A stretch of 64,000 nucleotides of DNA from Psychrobacillus sp042945595. GTDB taxonomy: Bacteria > Bacillota > Bacilli > Bacillales_A > Planococcaceae. Below the pieces are notes generated by a model. That model searched no databases. It was given only the letters and a program-made list of their open reading frames with translations, and had not been told where the DNA came from. The position numbers and the translations under genes are program-made. Of this stretch, positions 15,776 to 23,799 are shown in pieces (position 1 is the first letter of the stretch; every line of letters starts with the position of its first letter). The stretch spans positions 682,001 through 746,000 of the forward strand of contig NZ_CP168493.1 in assembly GCF_042945595.1 (NCBI RefSeq), read 5' to 3'.

Positions 15776-17191
15776 GTGAACAAAGGACAAGTACTACAAG
15801 TAATGGGTCCAGTTGTTGACGTTAAGTTTAACAATGGCCAATTGCCAGCTATCTATAATGCATTAACAGTAGCGATTCAACGTCCAAATGAAGCGCCTAC
15901 TACATTAACATTAGAAGTAGCTCTACACTTAGGAGATGACTCTGTTCGTACTATTGCAATGGCATCTACTGACGGCCTTAAGCGTGGTACAGAGGTAATA
16001 GATGCTGGTACAGCAATTTCTGTTCCAGTTGGTGACGTTACATTAGGACGTGTATTCAACGTACTAGGTGAAGTTATCGACTTAGGAGAAGAGATTCCAG
16101 CGGGTGAGCGTCGTGACCCAATTCACCGTCAAGCTCCAACATTTGAAACCCTTTCAACTGAAATTGAAATTCTTGAAACAGGTATCAAAGTAGTAGACCT
16201 TCTTGCTCCATATATTAAAGGTGGTAAAATCGGTCTATTTGGTGGTGCTGGTGTAGGGAAAACAGTTCTTATCCAAGAACTTATCAACAACATTGCACAA
16301 GAACACGGTGGTATTTCCGTATTCGCTGGTGTTGGTGAGCGTACACGTGAAGGAAATGACTTATTCCACGAGATGAGCGATTCTGGCGTTATTAAGAAAA
16401 CAGCAATGGTATTCGGACAAATGAATGAGCCACCTGGTGCACGTATGCGTGTAGCTTTATCTGGTCTTACGATGGCTGAATATTTCCGTGATGAACAAGG
16501 TGCAGACGTACTTTTATTCATTGATAATATCTTCCGTTTCACACAAGCAGGTTCTGAGGTTTCGGCTCTTTTAGGTCGTATGCCATCAGCAGCAGGTTAC
16601 CAACCTACACTTGCTACAGAAATGGGTCAATTACAAGAGCGTATCACGTCAACTAACACTGGTTCTGTAACATCGATCCAAGCGATTTATGTACCAGCCG
16701 ATGACTATACGGATCCAGCTCCTGCAACAACTTTCGCTCACTTAGATGCGACAACTAACTTAGAACGTAAATTATCTGAGATGGGTATTTACCCAGCTGT
16801 GGATCCTTTAGCTTCTTCTTCTCGTGCGCTTTCTCCAGAAATCGTAGGAAAAGAGCATTATGAAGTAGCACGTCAAGTGCAATACACATTACAACGCTAC
16901 AGAGAGCTTCAAGATATCATTGCAATCTTAGGTATGGATGAATTAGGAGACGAAGACAAGTTAACGGTTAACCGTGCTCGTCGTATTCAGTTCTACTTAT
17001 CTCAAAACTTCCATGTTGCAGAACAATTTACTGGTCAAAAAGGTTCATACGTTCCTGTTAAAGAAACAGTTCAAGGATTCAAACAAATTCTTGAAGGTAA
17101 ATATGACCATCTTCCTGAAGATGCATTCCGTTTAGTTGGACGCATTGAAGAAGTTATTGAAAAAGCGAAAAGCATGGGCGTAGAAGTATAA
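15776..17191 (+). CDS. atpD: ATP synthase F1 subunit beta
   Basis: The catalytic subunit, 471 residues. It shows Walker A GGAGVGKTVLIQEL (about 156-169), the catalytic glutamate region GVGERTREGNDL, Walker B ADVLLFIDNIFRF and the signature PAVDPLASSSRAL. Start GTG 15776 follows AGGAGGGAAC. Gene order G-D-C is standard. Confidence 0.98.
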   Translation: MNKGQVLQVMGPVVDVKFNNGQLPAIYNALTVAIQRPNEAPTTLTLEVALHLGDDSVRTIAMASTDGLKRGTEVIDAGTAISVPVGDVTLGRVFNVLGEVIDLGEEIPAGERRDPIHRQAPTFETLSTEIEILETGIKVVDLLAPYIKGGKIGLFGGAGVGKTVLIQELINNIAQEHGGISVFAGVGERTREGNDLFHEMSDSGVIKKTAMVFGQMNEPPGARMRVALSGLTMAEYFRDEQGADVLLFIDNIFRFTQAGSEVSALLGRMPSAAGYQPTLATEMGQLQERITSTNTGSVTSIQAIYVPADDYTDPAPATTFAHLDATTNLERKLSEMGIYPAVDPLASSSRALSPEIVGKEHYEVARQVQYTLQRYRELQDIIAILGMDELGDEDKLTVNRARRIQFYLSQNFHVAEQFTGQKGSYVPVKETVQGFKQILEGKYDHLPEDAFRLVGRIEEVIEKAKSMGVEV

Positions 17192-17215
17192 TAATTCGGA
17201 CCAGGAGGTAAAAAT

Positions 17216-17620
17216 ATGAAGACACTTACAGTCAATATTGTCACTCCCGACGGCCCGGTATACGATTCTGAAGTAGACATGATGATCGCTAAAACAGCAT
17301 CTGGTGAAATCGGTATTTTACCTGGCCATATTCCAATGGTTGCACCTCTTGTAATCGGTGCAATTAAGTTGAAAAAAGATGGTAAAACAGAGTATGCAGC
17401 AGTCAACGGTGGTTTTATTGAAGTTCGTCCTGAAAAGGTTTCGATCTTAGCTCAATCATCTGAAGTTGCTTCAACTATCGATCTAACTCGTGCAAAAGAA
17501 GCGATGAAACGTGCAGAAGAACGTCTTCAAAGTAAGCAAGATTCAACTGATTTTAGTCGTGCTGAACTTGCCTTGAAACGTGCGATGAATCGTATCAACG
17601 TTTATGAGGGTAACATTTAA
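17216..17620 (+). CDS. atpC: ATP synthase F1 subunit epsilon
   Basis: A regulatory and rotor subunit of 134 residues. The N-terminal beta-sandwich (MKTLTVNIVTPDGPVYDSEV, then GEIGILPGHIPMVAPL) is followed by a C-terminal helical hairpin with DLTRAKEAMKRAEERL and ELALKRAMNRI, the arm that can inhibit ATP hydrolysis. It is the last gene of the operon; a strong terminator follows at 17704. Confidence 0.96.
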   Translation: MKTLTVNIVTPDGPVYDSEVDMMIAKTASGEIGILPGHIPMVAPLVIGAIKLKKDGKTEYAAVNGGFIEVRPEKVSILAQSSEVASTIDLTRAKEAMKRAEERLQSKQDSTDFSRAELALKRAMNRINVYEGNI

Positions 17621-17703
17621 CTTTATTTTTCATGGCAAAATAAAGTTTTAGTCTTGAGCGGACGCTTTAGATTACGCCAAGGTGAATTTGATTTACATGA
17701 AAA

Positions 17704-17735
17704 AAAAACGGACAGAACTAGTTCTGTCCGTTTTT
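17704..17735 (+). terminator. Terminator of the atp operon
   Basis: A perfect inverted repeat built on ACGGACAGAAC / GTTCTGTCCGT, preceded by A-run and followed by T-run. It should terminate in both directions. Confidence 0.92.
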
Positions 17736-17778
17736 AGCATGTAAGAAAGGTTTACTAGAATTGTGAAGGAGGATAAAA

Positions 17779-18015
17779 ATGGGTTTATTAAATGGAGAGC
17801 AGGCAATAATTGCGATTTTAGCCAATGTCTTTTTTATCGGTATATCTTTTTATGCACTTCAAGCAATTATGATTGAAAAAGTTATTAAAAAAAACCGAGT
17901 CTTCCAAGCACAGTTATTCTATATATTAGCTAGTATTCTTATCGGTTCGACGGTAGCGAATTTTTTCTTAAATTTAACGGCTTGGTCTAATCAGTTGCAA
18001 TTTCTGTTTAACTAA
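17779..18015 (+). CDS. ywzB: DUF1146 family membrane protein (YwzB-like)
   Basis: A 78-residue protein with two hydrophobic segments (about 8-30 and 44-66) separated by a basic loop (IEKVIKKNRVFQAQ). Size, topology and position just after atpC match B. subtilis YwzB. Function unknown. RBS AAGGAGG is 7 nt before the ATG. Confidence 0.8.
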   Translation: MGLLNGEQAIIAILANVFFIGISFYALQAIMIEKVIKKNRVFQAQLFYILASILIGSTVANFFLNLTAWSNQLQFLFN

Positions 18016-18019
18016 AATG

Positions 18020-18072
18020 GATTCTATATGCTCATGCAAATCATGGAGAAGTTTGTATGAGCATGTAGAATC
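18020..18072 (+). other. Long hairpin downstream of ywzB
   Basis: Arms at 18020-18040 and 18052-18072 pair over all 21 positions in RNA (two as G-U), around an 11-nt loop. No T-run follows, so it is not a classical terminator. The rest of 18073-18224 shows no gene. Confidence 0.6.
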
Positions 18073-18224
18073 TCCTCAAATTTCCTGGGAAATATTTTGT
18101 CGAATAGGTTTATGTGAAACGCACTAGGGTAATTTAAGATTATCTACACGAAAAGACAGGGTGTTACGTATACTATAGCAATAAAAAATATCAAATTAAC
18201 CGGTGAAAATAGTGTTTTAGATGC

Positions 18225-18253
18225 TTGTATATACGCGAAATCCGTTGTATGAT
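18225..18253 (+). promoter_or_regulatory. Sigma-A promoter of murA
   Basis: TTGTAT (18225-18230), 17 bp, TATGAT (18248-18253). It gives a leader of about 80 nt before the murA GTG. Confidence 0.6.
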
Positions 18254-18341
18254 GTATATTGTTTTGAATTTCTAATAATGACATCTTACATATTTCATTT
18301 ATATAAAAGCAAATGAGGATAAAGAACGCGGAGGGAAAGAA

Positions 18342-19637
18342 GTGGATAAAATCGTTGTTAAAGGCGGTCAAATTTTAAAAGGCAATGTGCGAGTAGAAGG
18401 TGCGAAAAATGCAGTACTGCCAGTACTTGCTGCAGCTTTGCTTGCAACCAAGGGAGTAAATGTTATAAAAGACGTGCCAACACTTGCAGACGTTTTGACA
18501 ATAAATGAAGTATTAAAAAGCTTAAATACGAAAGTTGAATATAATCCTGAACTAAATGAAGTAATAATTGATTCACAAGAAAGACTCTCTAGTGAAGCTC
18601 AATTTGAGTATGTGCGAAAAATGCGTGCATCCATACTGGTAATGGGTCCCATTTTAGCGAGAAATGGTTTTGCTCGTGTTGCATTACCAGGTGGTTGTGC
18701 AATTGGATCTCGTCCAATTGATCAGCATTTAAAAGGCTTTGAAGCTATGGGTGCAGAAATTTCATTCGGACATGGTTTTGTAGAAGCTAAAACAAATGGT
18801 CGTTTACAAGGTGCTAAGATTTATTTAGACGTACCAAGTGTTGGCGCTACAGAAAACATTATGACAGCAGCTGCTCTTGCAGTAGGAATTACGACTATCG
18901 AAAATGCTGCAAAAGAACCGGAAATTGTCGATTTAGCAAACTTCATCAATGAAATGGGTGGAAAAGTAAAAGGTGCTGGTACCGACACAATTCGCATTGA
19001 AGGTGTATCTGAACTTCATGGCACTGAACATCATATCATCCCAGATCGTATTGAAGCTGGCACATTCATGGTTGCAGCGGCAATTACTAAAGGTGACGTG
19101 CTCATCGAAAATGCAGTCCCTGAACATATGACCGCGCTTATTTCCAAAATGCAAGAAATGGGTATAGAAGTGACAGAAGAAAATCACGGTATTCGTGTGC
19201 GTTCTTCAGGTCAGCTTAAATCAGTGGACATTAAAACGATGCCTCATCCTGGCTTCCCAACAGATATGCAATCTCAAATGATGGCATTAATGATGACTGC
19301 ACATGGAACAGGTATCATAACGGAAACTGTATTTGAAAACCGTTTTATGCATGTAGAAGAATTCCGACGCATGAACGGCAATATGAAGATCGAAGGACGA
19401 TCTGTAATTATGGAATCACCTTCGAACCTACAAGGCGCAGAAGTTGCAGCAACCGATTTGCGTGCAGCGGCAGCCCTTATTATTGCTGGCCTCGTAGCTG
19501 AAGGGATAACACGAGTAACGGAACTATATCATTTAGACCGCGGCTACGTCGACTTCGACAAAAAACTCGCAGCTCTAGGCGCTGATATTGAACGTATAGG
19601 TACCGAAAGCCCAGAGAAAGCAATTCAACTCGTATAA
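18342..19637 (+). CDS. murA: UDP-N-acetylglucosamine 1-carboxyvinyltransferase
   Basis: The first committed step of peptidoglycan precursor synthesis, transferring enolpyruvate from PEP to UDP-GlcNAc in the cytosol. The 431-residue EPSP-synthase-type fold has KGGQILKGNVRVEGAKNAVL at the N-terminus and the fosfomycin-reactive cysteine in LPGGCAIGSRPIDQH (about residue 117). The C-terminal half contains TDLRAAAALIIAGLVAEG and HLDRGYVD. Start GTG 18342 follows GGAGGG. Its place before spoIID corresponds to MurAA of B. subtilis. Confidence 0.97.
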   Translation: MDKIVVKGGQILKGNVRVEGAKNAVLPVLAAALLATKGVNVIKDVPTLADVLTINEVLKSLNTKVEYNPELNEVIIDSQERLSSEAQFEYVRKMRASILVMGPILARNGFARVALPGGCAIGSRPIDQHLKGFEAMGAEISFGHGFVEAKTNGRLQGAKIYLDVPSVGATENIMTAAALAVGITTIENAAKEPEIVDLANFINEMGGKVKGAGTDTIRIEGVSELHGTEHHIIPDRIEAGTFMVAAAITKGDVLIENAVPEHMTALISKMQEMGIEVTEENHGIRVRSSGQLKSVDIKTMPHPGFPTDMQSQMMALMMTAHGTGIITETVFENRFMHVEEFRRMNGNMKIEGRSVIMESPSNLQGAEVAATDLRAAAALIIAGLVAEGITRVTELYHLDRGYVDFDKKLAALGADIERIGTESPEKAIQLV

Positions 19638-19644
19638 TATATGT

Positions 19645-19681
19645 AAAGCACTGTGCATTCATACATGCATAGTGCTTTTTT
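19645..19681 (+). terminator. Terminator after murA
   Basis: AAAGCACT..TGCAT / ATGCA..AGTGCTTTTTT hairpin with T-run. Confidence 0.88.
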
Positions 19682-19692
19682 ATGCAAGGAAC

Positions 19693-19820
19693 ATTTGGTT
19701 TAGTCTCGTTTTATAGCGAATTGGTTGCGAGTTTTGTTCAATTGGTCTCGCTATATTTATTATGGTCTCGACTTTGATGGAATTAGTCTCGGATATATAT
19801 GAATTGGTCTCGAAGTGCTA
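19693..19820 (+). repeat. 21-bp-phased intergenic repeat (six units)
   Basis: The core T of each (G/A)GTCTCG or GGTTGCG unit lies at 19704, 19725, 19746, 19766, 19787 and 19808 (21, 21, 20, 21, 21). The tail GAAGTGCTAT follows the last unit, as at 9217. It separates murA from the NERD gene. Confidence 0.82.
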
Positions 19821-19879
19821 TATTTTTGGGTTTATAGAAATACTTTAATTTGGTATTCCTATGATTTTTGATTGTGTAT

Positions 19880-20827
19880 TTATTTCGGAAATATGGCACT
19901 GTATTTTGTATTTCTAGATTGACCGGTTTTTATTAGCATGCTATTTTTCAATATTCTTGTTGCTTGGTGTTTATTGTTTAATTGTAAAAAGTGTTGACAT
20001 TCGATATTTGAAATAGTACTTTTATAGATTAGAAAATATTCTTCCATTGTTTGTTCATGTGCTTTTCTGTGAAAGATTTTGCATCTTGGACAAAACCAAT
20101 TTTGAGGTAACTTTTTCATTCCAATTAAACCGCAATGGATACACTCAACTCCTTTTTGAATGTCATTAAGATCTATTTCATAGTAGTTGCTTATTGGGAA
20201 GGGGTGAAACTCGATATTTGCTTTAAGGATATATTCCTTTAAGTTATCCAGTTCGGCTTCGTTTAGAATGGGAGAGTTGGTTTGTATGTTTCTAATATAA
20301 GGTTTAATACCTCTACGAAACAATAAGGTTTTATTTGTTGGTGGAACTTTGATATTGCTTGTGGCAAACGCGAAAACGAGTGCTCCATAAATAGGTAAAA
20401 TGATACCAGAATCTTTAAAAATTTGATTCAATTGAAACTCATATTCTGCTAACTGAAGAACTGGACTTTCATAAGAGTGAGTTTTATTTGATTCAAGTTT
20501 TCTTTGCATTTGTTGTTCAGTAAATGTAATCTCGCCATTAATATTTTTTACTTCGAAAATTAATGCATAGTATGGAGTAATTATTAATATATCCATTTGA
20601 AAAAGCGATTCTCCGTTTAACGATAAATTATGAAAAGCATAAAACTTATAGGGCAATTTCAATTGTTCTATAACTTTCATCACTACTTCTTCTCCAATTT
20701 CACCAGCAAGTTTTTGATAGTATTCATCTTTAATCATCACATATTTTGGATGGTTTCTTGGCATCCGTTTATGCAGAGTACGTAGTGCTTTTACGTATAG
20801 GGAAGCTGAATATTTTTTTGCTATCAT
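19880..20827 (-). CDS. NERD-domain protein with C-terminal zinc ribbon
   Basis: A 315-residue protein. Residues about 35-165 are a NERD (nuclease-related) domain, with GEIGEEVV, the acidic QMDILIITPYYALIFEVKN (D and E-x-K of a PD-(D/E)xK-like core) and a downstream glutamine. Residues about 230-252 form a four-cysteine zinc ribbon (CIHCG...WFCPRC). Substrate unknown. It is the only minus-strand gene between murA and spoIID, which are neighbours in B. subtilis, and it has repeats on both sides, so it looks like an inserted accessory gene. RBS in the 5' flank: GAGGTGAC, read on the minus strand. Confidence 0.8.
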   Translation of the reverse strand: MIAKKYSASLYVKALRTLHKRMPRNHPKYVMIKDEYYQKLAGEIGEEVVMKVIEQLKLPYKFYAFHNLSLNGESLFQMDILIITPYYALIFEVKNINGEITFTEQQMQRKLESNKTHSYESPVLQLAEYEFQLNQIFKDSGIILPIYGALVFAFATSNIKVPPTNKTLLFRRGIKPYIRNIQTNSPILNEAELDNLKEYILKANIEFHPFPISNYYEIDLNDIQKGVECIHCGLIGMKKLPQNWFCPRCKIFHRKAHEQTMEEYFLIYKSTISNIECQHFLQLNNKHQATRILKNSMLIKTGQSRNTKYSAIFPK

Positions 20828-20880
20828 TATGTCACCTCAAGCAAAGAGTATCATATTATTATGGATAGATAGAAATCACC

Positions 20881-20972
20881 AAAATTCCATTTTCGCACTG
20901 TATTTTACATAAAATTGGTTTCAAAATCGTATTTTGGACAATAAAAGCGCTACAAAATTCCATTTTGGCAGT
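20881..20972. repeat. AAAAT..ATTTT palindromic repeats
   Basis: AAAATTCCATTTT occurs at 20881 and 20954 and AAAATCGTATTTT at 20923, 42 and 31 bp apart. GCACTGTATTTT at 20895 recurs at 19896, across the NERD gene. These AT-rich short repeats lie 5' of the minus-strand NERD gene. Confidence 0.5.
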
Positions 20973-20984
20973 TTGAAAAATAAA

Positions 20985-21014
20985 TTAGTTGCTTTCCTAA
21001 TAGAATTGGTCACC
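20985..21014 (+). repeat. Two-unit remnant of the 21-bp-phased repeat
   Basis: ATTAGTTGCT and ATTGGTCACC have their core T at 20989 and 21010, 21 bp apart. ATTGGTCAC is identical to the second unit at 9149-9157. Confidence 0.45.
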
Positions 21015-21081
21015 CTTATACATATTACGCTATTTTATGGATAACATTTCCTTGAATCAAAACAAGTCTCGTAACACTCGT

Positions 21082-21110
21082 TCATTTTCCCCCAACCTCC
21101 TGCATATAGT
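21082..21110 (+). promoter_or_regulatory. Sigma-E-type promoter of spoIID
   Basis: TCATTTT (21082-21088), 14 bp, CATATAGT (21103-21110), compared with the sigma-E pattern KMATATT-N13/14-CATACAHT. The start point would fall at or within a base or two of the spoIID ATG (21117). No Shine-Dalgarno is present (upstream is CCTCCTGCATATAGTACCTC), so the mRNA may be leaderless. Confidence 0.55.
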
Positions 21111-21116
21111 ACCTCT

Positions 21117-22067
21117 ATGAAACAAAACATTCTCTTATTATTACTTTGCATCGGTCTCTTGTTATTACCGTTTTTATTAATCAAAGAAAAACCTGCACCT
21201 AAGTTGGAGTTAGATTTCGAAATTGAATGTCCAATACTAATCGAAGTGAAAGGGGAACTAGAGAAAATTCCTCTCGAAACATATGTTTTAGGAGTCGTAG
21301 CTGCGGAGATGCCAATTTCGTTCCATGAAGAAGCTTTAAAGGCACAAACGATTGCTGCACGGACCTATGTGTTGCGGGAAACAAATTACGGAGATAAGGC
21401 AATATCTAAAACGGTGCAAAAGCAAGTGTTTGCCAGCGAAGAAGAACGTAAGAAAAAATGGGGGGCCTCCTTCGACGAATATGAAGCTAAACTCCAACGT
21501 ATTGTCGCATCTACTGAAGGAGAAATTATTGTATATAAAGATCAACTGATCACGGCGATGTTCTTTTCCACGAGTAACGGGCAAACGGAAAGTGCAGAAA
21601 GCTATAGTGGCTATGCGATTCCATATTTAGTTTCAGTCCCTAGCAAATCGGAAGAACTTTTTTCACCAAATGTTAAAAAGCAATTCGAATTTACAAATAA
21701 AGAATGGGCAAATGCTTTTGGATTGCAATGGTCTGATAGCATGGCGAAAACATTTCGAGTGACAAAAACGGATTCTAACCGAGTGAAGTCTATTCAAATG
21801 ATCGGCAAAACATGGTCAGGCAGAGAAGTACGTACATTACTTGGACTACCTTCCACCGATTTCACCATTTCCTTTCAGCATGATAAAGTTGTAGTAGAAA
21901 CGGTCGGATATGGGCATGGGGTAGGTATGAGTCAATATGGCGCAGAAGTGTTAGCGCATGATTCTGTAAAGGCTCACGACATTTTACTTCACTATTATAA
22001 AGGAACAGAAATAAAAATATTTTCAACATGTTTAAAATCTCCTACAAATGCAAAGAATAGCAATTGA
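21117..22067 (+). CDS. spoIID: Stage II sporulation protein D (lytic transglycosylase)
   Basis: A mother-cell membrane enzyme that cleaves septal peptidoglycan during engulfment, working with SpoIIM and SpoIIP. The 316-residue protein has one N-terminal membrane anchor (about 3-22) and a SpoIID/LytB domain: ETYVLGVVAAEMPISFHEEALKAQ holds the catalytic glutamate (near residue 66), with AARTYV and the C-terminal GYGHGVGMSQYGAE. No ribosome binding site is visible. It is followed 10 nt later by spoIIQ. Confidence 0.95.
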   Translation: MKQNILLLLLCIGLLLLPFLLIKEKPAPKLELDFEIECPILIEVKGELEKIPLETYVLGVVAAEMPISFHEEALKAQTIAARTYVLRETNYGDKAISKTVQKQVFASEEERKKKWGASFDEYEAKLQRIVASTEGEIIVYKDQLITAMFFSTSNGQTESAESYSGYAIPYLVSVPSKSEELFSPNVKKQFEFTNKEWANAFGLQWSDSMAKTFRVTKTDSNRVKSIQMIGKTWSGREVRTLLGLPSTDFTISFQHDKVVVETVGYGHGVGMSQYGAEVLAHDSVKAHDILLHYYKGTEIKIFSTCLKSPTNAKNSN

Positions 22068-22077
22068 GGTGATGAAA

Positions 22078-22728
22078 ATGAGAGAAGAACAATCGAACAA
22101 GCCTTCTCAGAAGAATAAAAATCCGAAAAAACCGTGGTTTTGGCCACTAATTTATGCGGGATTTTCGGTAGCATTCGTTGGAATGATTTGGGGTTACAAC
22201 GTGTATGTAAAATCCGATACGGCAGGGGAATGGACCAAGGCTGGAGATCCTGATAAAGTGACCATCGAGACCAACGCCCAATCAGAATCCATGAAGTATC
22301 CTTTCAAAGAGACGCTGCAAGATAGCATCGAAGTTGTGCAACATTATTATGACATGGACGCTGATGAAGCGACACGAGAAAAATCAATACTTGTGTTCAA
22401 TCAACAATACAGAACAAGTACGGGTGTATCTTTGTCGATGAAAGGTGAACCATTCGAAGTAATAGCTGCCATGAGTGGAACAGTAGAAGAAGTTAATTTA
22501 GACCCATTTGAAGGCGATGAAATAGTCTTATCCCACGCAAATGGTATGCAAACAAAATATCGTTCGGTCACTGGCATTCTAGTAAAAGTTGGGGATGTAG
22601 TGGACCAAGGACAAGCATTAGCAACATCGTCTGAGAGTGAATGGAATCCAACTGCAGGTAATCACTTGCAATTTGATGTTTTAGAAGACGGCGTTCTGAT
22701 CAATCCAGAATCAAAACTAGCGTTTTAA
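22078..22728 (+). CDS. spoIIQ: Stage II sporulation protein Q (degenerate LytM/M23)
   Basis: A forespore membrane protein that binds SpoIIIAH across the intermembrane space to form the engulfment zipper and channel. It has 216 residues. A membrane segment (about 25-45) precedes an M23/LytM fold (about 120-215). The metal and catalytic positions are lost: STGVSLSMKGEPF replaces H-x-G-x-D, and NHLQFDV replaces HLHFEV, so it is structural, as in B. subtilis. ATG 22078 is chosen over 22048 because GAGGTGAT lies 5 nt upstream. Confidence 0.92.
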   Translation: MREEQSNKPSQKNKNPKKPWFWPLIYAGFSVAFVGMIWGYNVYVKSDTAGEWTKAGDPDKVTIETNAQSESMKYPFKETLQDSIEVVQHYYDMDADEATREKSILVFNQQYRTSTGVSLSMKGEPFEVIAAMSGTVEEVNLDPFEGDEIVLSHANGMQTKYRSVTGILVKVGDVVDQGQALATSSESEWNPTAGNHLQFDVLEDGVLINPESKLAF

Positions 22729-22730
22729 AT

Positions 22731-22759
22731 TCATAAAAACCGATACGTATGCATAAAGT
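22731..22759 (+). promoter_or_regulatory. Sigma-E-type promoter of spoIIID
   Basis: TCATAAA (22731-22737), 14 bp, CATAAAGT (22752-22759). Start near 22766, about 32 nt before the spoIIID GTG. It agrees with the sigma-E dependence of spoIIID in B. subtilis. Confidence 0.65.
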
Positions 22760-22797
22760 GATGAAAAGTGTTCCTTTACTAACGAAAGGAAGAGTTA

Positions 22798-23073
22798 GTG
22801 CACGAAACGATACGTCATAGATGCATACGTCTTGGTGAAATGGTTATTGAAACTAAGAAAACTGTCCGTGCCATCGCGAGCACAACCGGTCATTCTAAAA
22901 GCACAGTTCATAAGGATTTGACGGAAAGACTCCATTTAGTAGATCCGCAATTAGCAAAAGAAGTAAAAGAAATTCTTGCGTATCATAAATCGGTCAGGCA
23001 TTTGCGAGGTGGAGAAGCAACGAAACGAAAATGGAAATCTAAAATGGAAGATGGGAAAGGTCGTGATTTGTAA
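22798..23073 (+). CDS. spoIIID: Sporulation transcription factor SpoIIID
   Basis: A small mother-cell DNA-binding protein that activates sigK and switches many sigma-E genes. Its 91 residues include the helix-turn-helix VRAIASTTGHSKSTVHKDLTERL (about 22-44) and the basic C-terminal DNA-contacting part HKSVRHLRGGEATKRKWKSK. Start GTG 22798 with AAAGGAAGAG upstream. A hairpin terminator begins inside its last codons. Confidence 0.95.
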   Translation: MHETIRHRCIRLGEMVIETKKTVRAIASTTGHSKSTVHKDLTERLHLVDPQLAKEVKEILAYHKSVRHLRGGEATKRKWKSKMEDGKGRDL

Positions 23074-23091
23074 CGAATCGCGGCTTTTTTT
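23062..23091 (+). terminator. Terminator after spoIIID
   Basis: CGTGATT / AATCGCG stem (one G-U pair), then GGC and seven T residues. The stem includes the spoIIID stop region. Confidence 0.8.
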
Positions 23092-23120
23092 CTGTTTGCT
23101 AGGTTTATTGAAAGCTAATT

Positions 23121-23645
23121 AGTTGGTTTGGTTGCGAGTAAAGCGGATTTGGTTGCGGATAACTTGAAATTAGTCTCGGGTCACACAGATTTAGTCTCGC
23201 GTACACGCCAAATGGTCTCGAACAGCCATAAATTTCAAGTAAGTTGTGCTATTTGCTTAATTTTATGAAGGAGGGAGAAATTAGTCTCGGGTCAAGCGGA
23301 TTTGGTTGCGGGTAGCATGAAATTGGTCTCGGGTCACACAGATTTAGTCTCGCGTACGCGCCAAATGGTCTCGAACAGCCATAAATTTCAAGTAAGTTGT
23401 GCTATTTGCTTAATTTTATGAAGGAGGGAGAAATTAGTCTCGGGTCAAGCGGATTTGGTTGCGGATAACACGAAATTGGTCTCGGCTACGGAGGATTTGG
23501 TCTTGTCTACGTGTCAAATGGTCTCGAACAGCCATAAATTTCAAGTAAGTTGTGCTATTTGCTTAATTTTATGAAGGAGAGAGCAATTGGTCTCAGGTAA
23601 CATGGTATTGGTCTTGGGCACGATCCAAATATTCTCGAACGGTAG
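23121..23645 (+). repeat. Higher-order repeat: 153-bp tandem of 21-bp-phased units
   Basis: Blocks of up to five ATTNGTYKCG units at 21-bp spacing (core T at 23132, 23153, 23174, 23195, 23216; 23285-23369; 23438-23522; 23591, 23612, 23633). Blocks are joined by a nearly identical spacer, so the last and next first units are 69 bp apart. Each full block plus spacer is exactly 153 bp, shown by AACAGCCATAAATTTCAAG at 23221, 23374 and 23527. Stops occur in all frames. It fills the gap between spoIIID and mbl. Confidence 0.92.
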
Positions 23646-23799
23646 TCTCCTTCCACAGTTCATTTCATCTGGAAAGAAAGCGGTTACTTTGTCAATAAAA
23701 AAAGTGTATTTATTCCAAAACTATGATAAAATTATAAGTTAGAGACATATCGAAATATACATATAAATTCGGTTGGACAGGGAAGGAGAAAAGCTGTTA

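Noticed and set aside
19896..20906. GCACTGTATTTT as target-site duplication of a transposon
   Set aside because: The left copy lies inside the NERD coding sequence, no terminal inverted repeats or transposase are present, and 12 bp in AT-rich DNA can arise otherwise.
23121..23645. CRISPR array
   Set aside because: The conserved core is only about 10 bp with 11-bp intervals, the 69-bp links are themselves repeated, there are no unique 30-40 bp spacers, and no cas genes are in the window.
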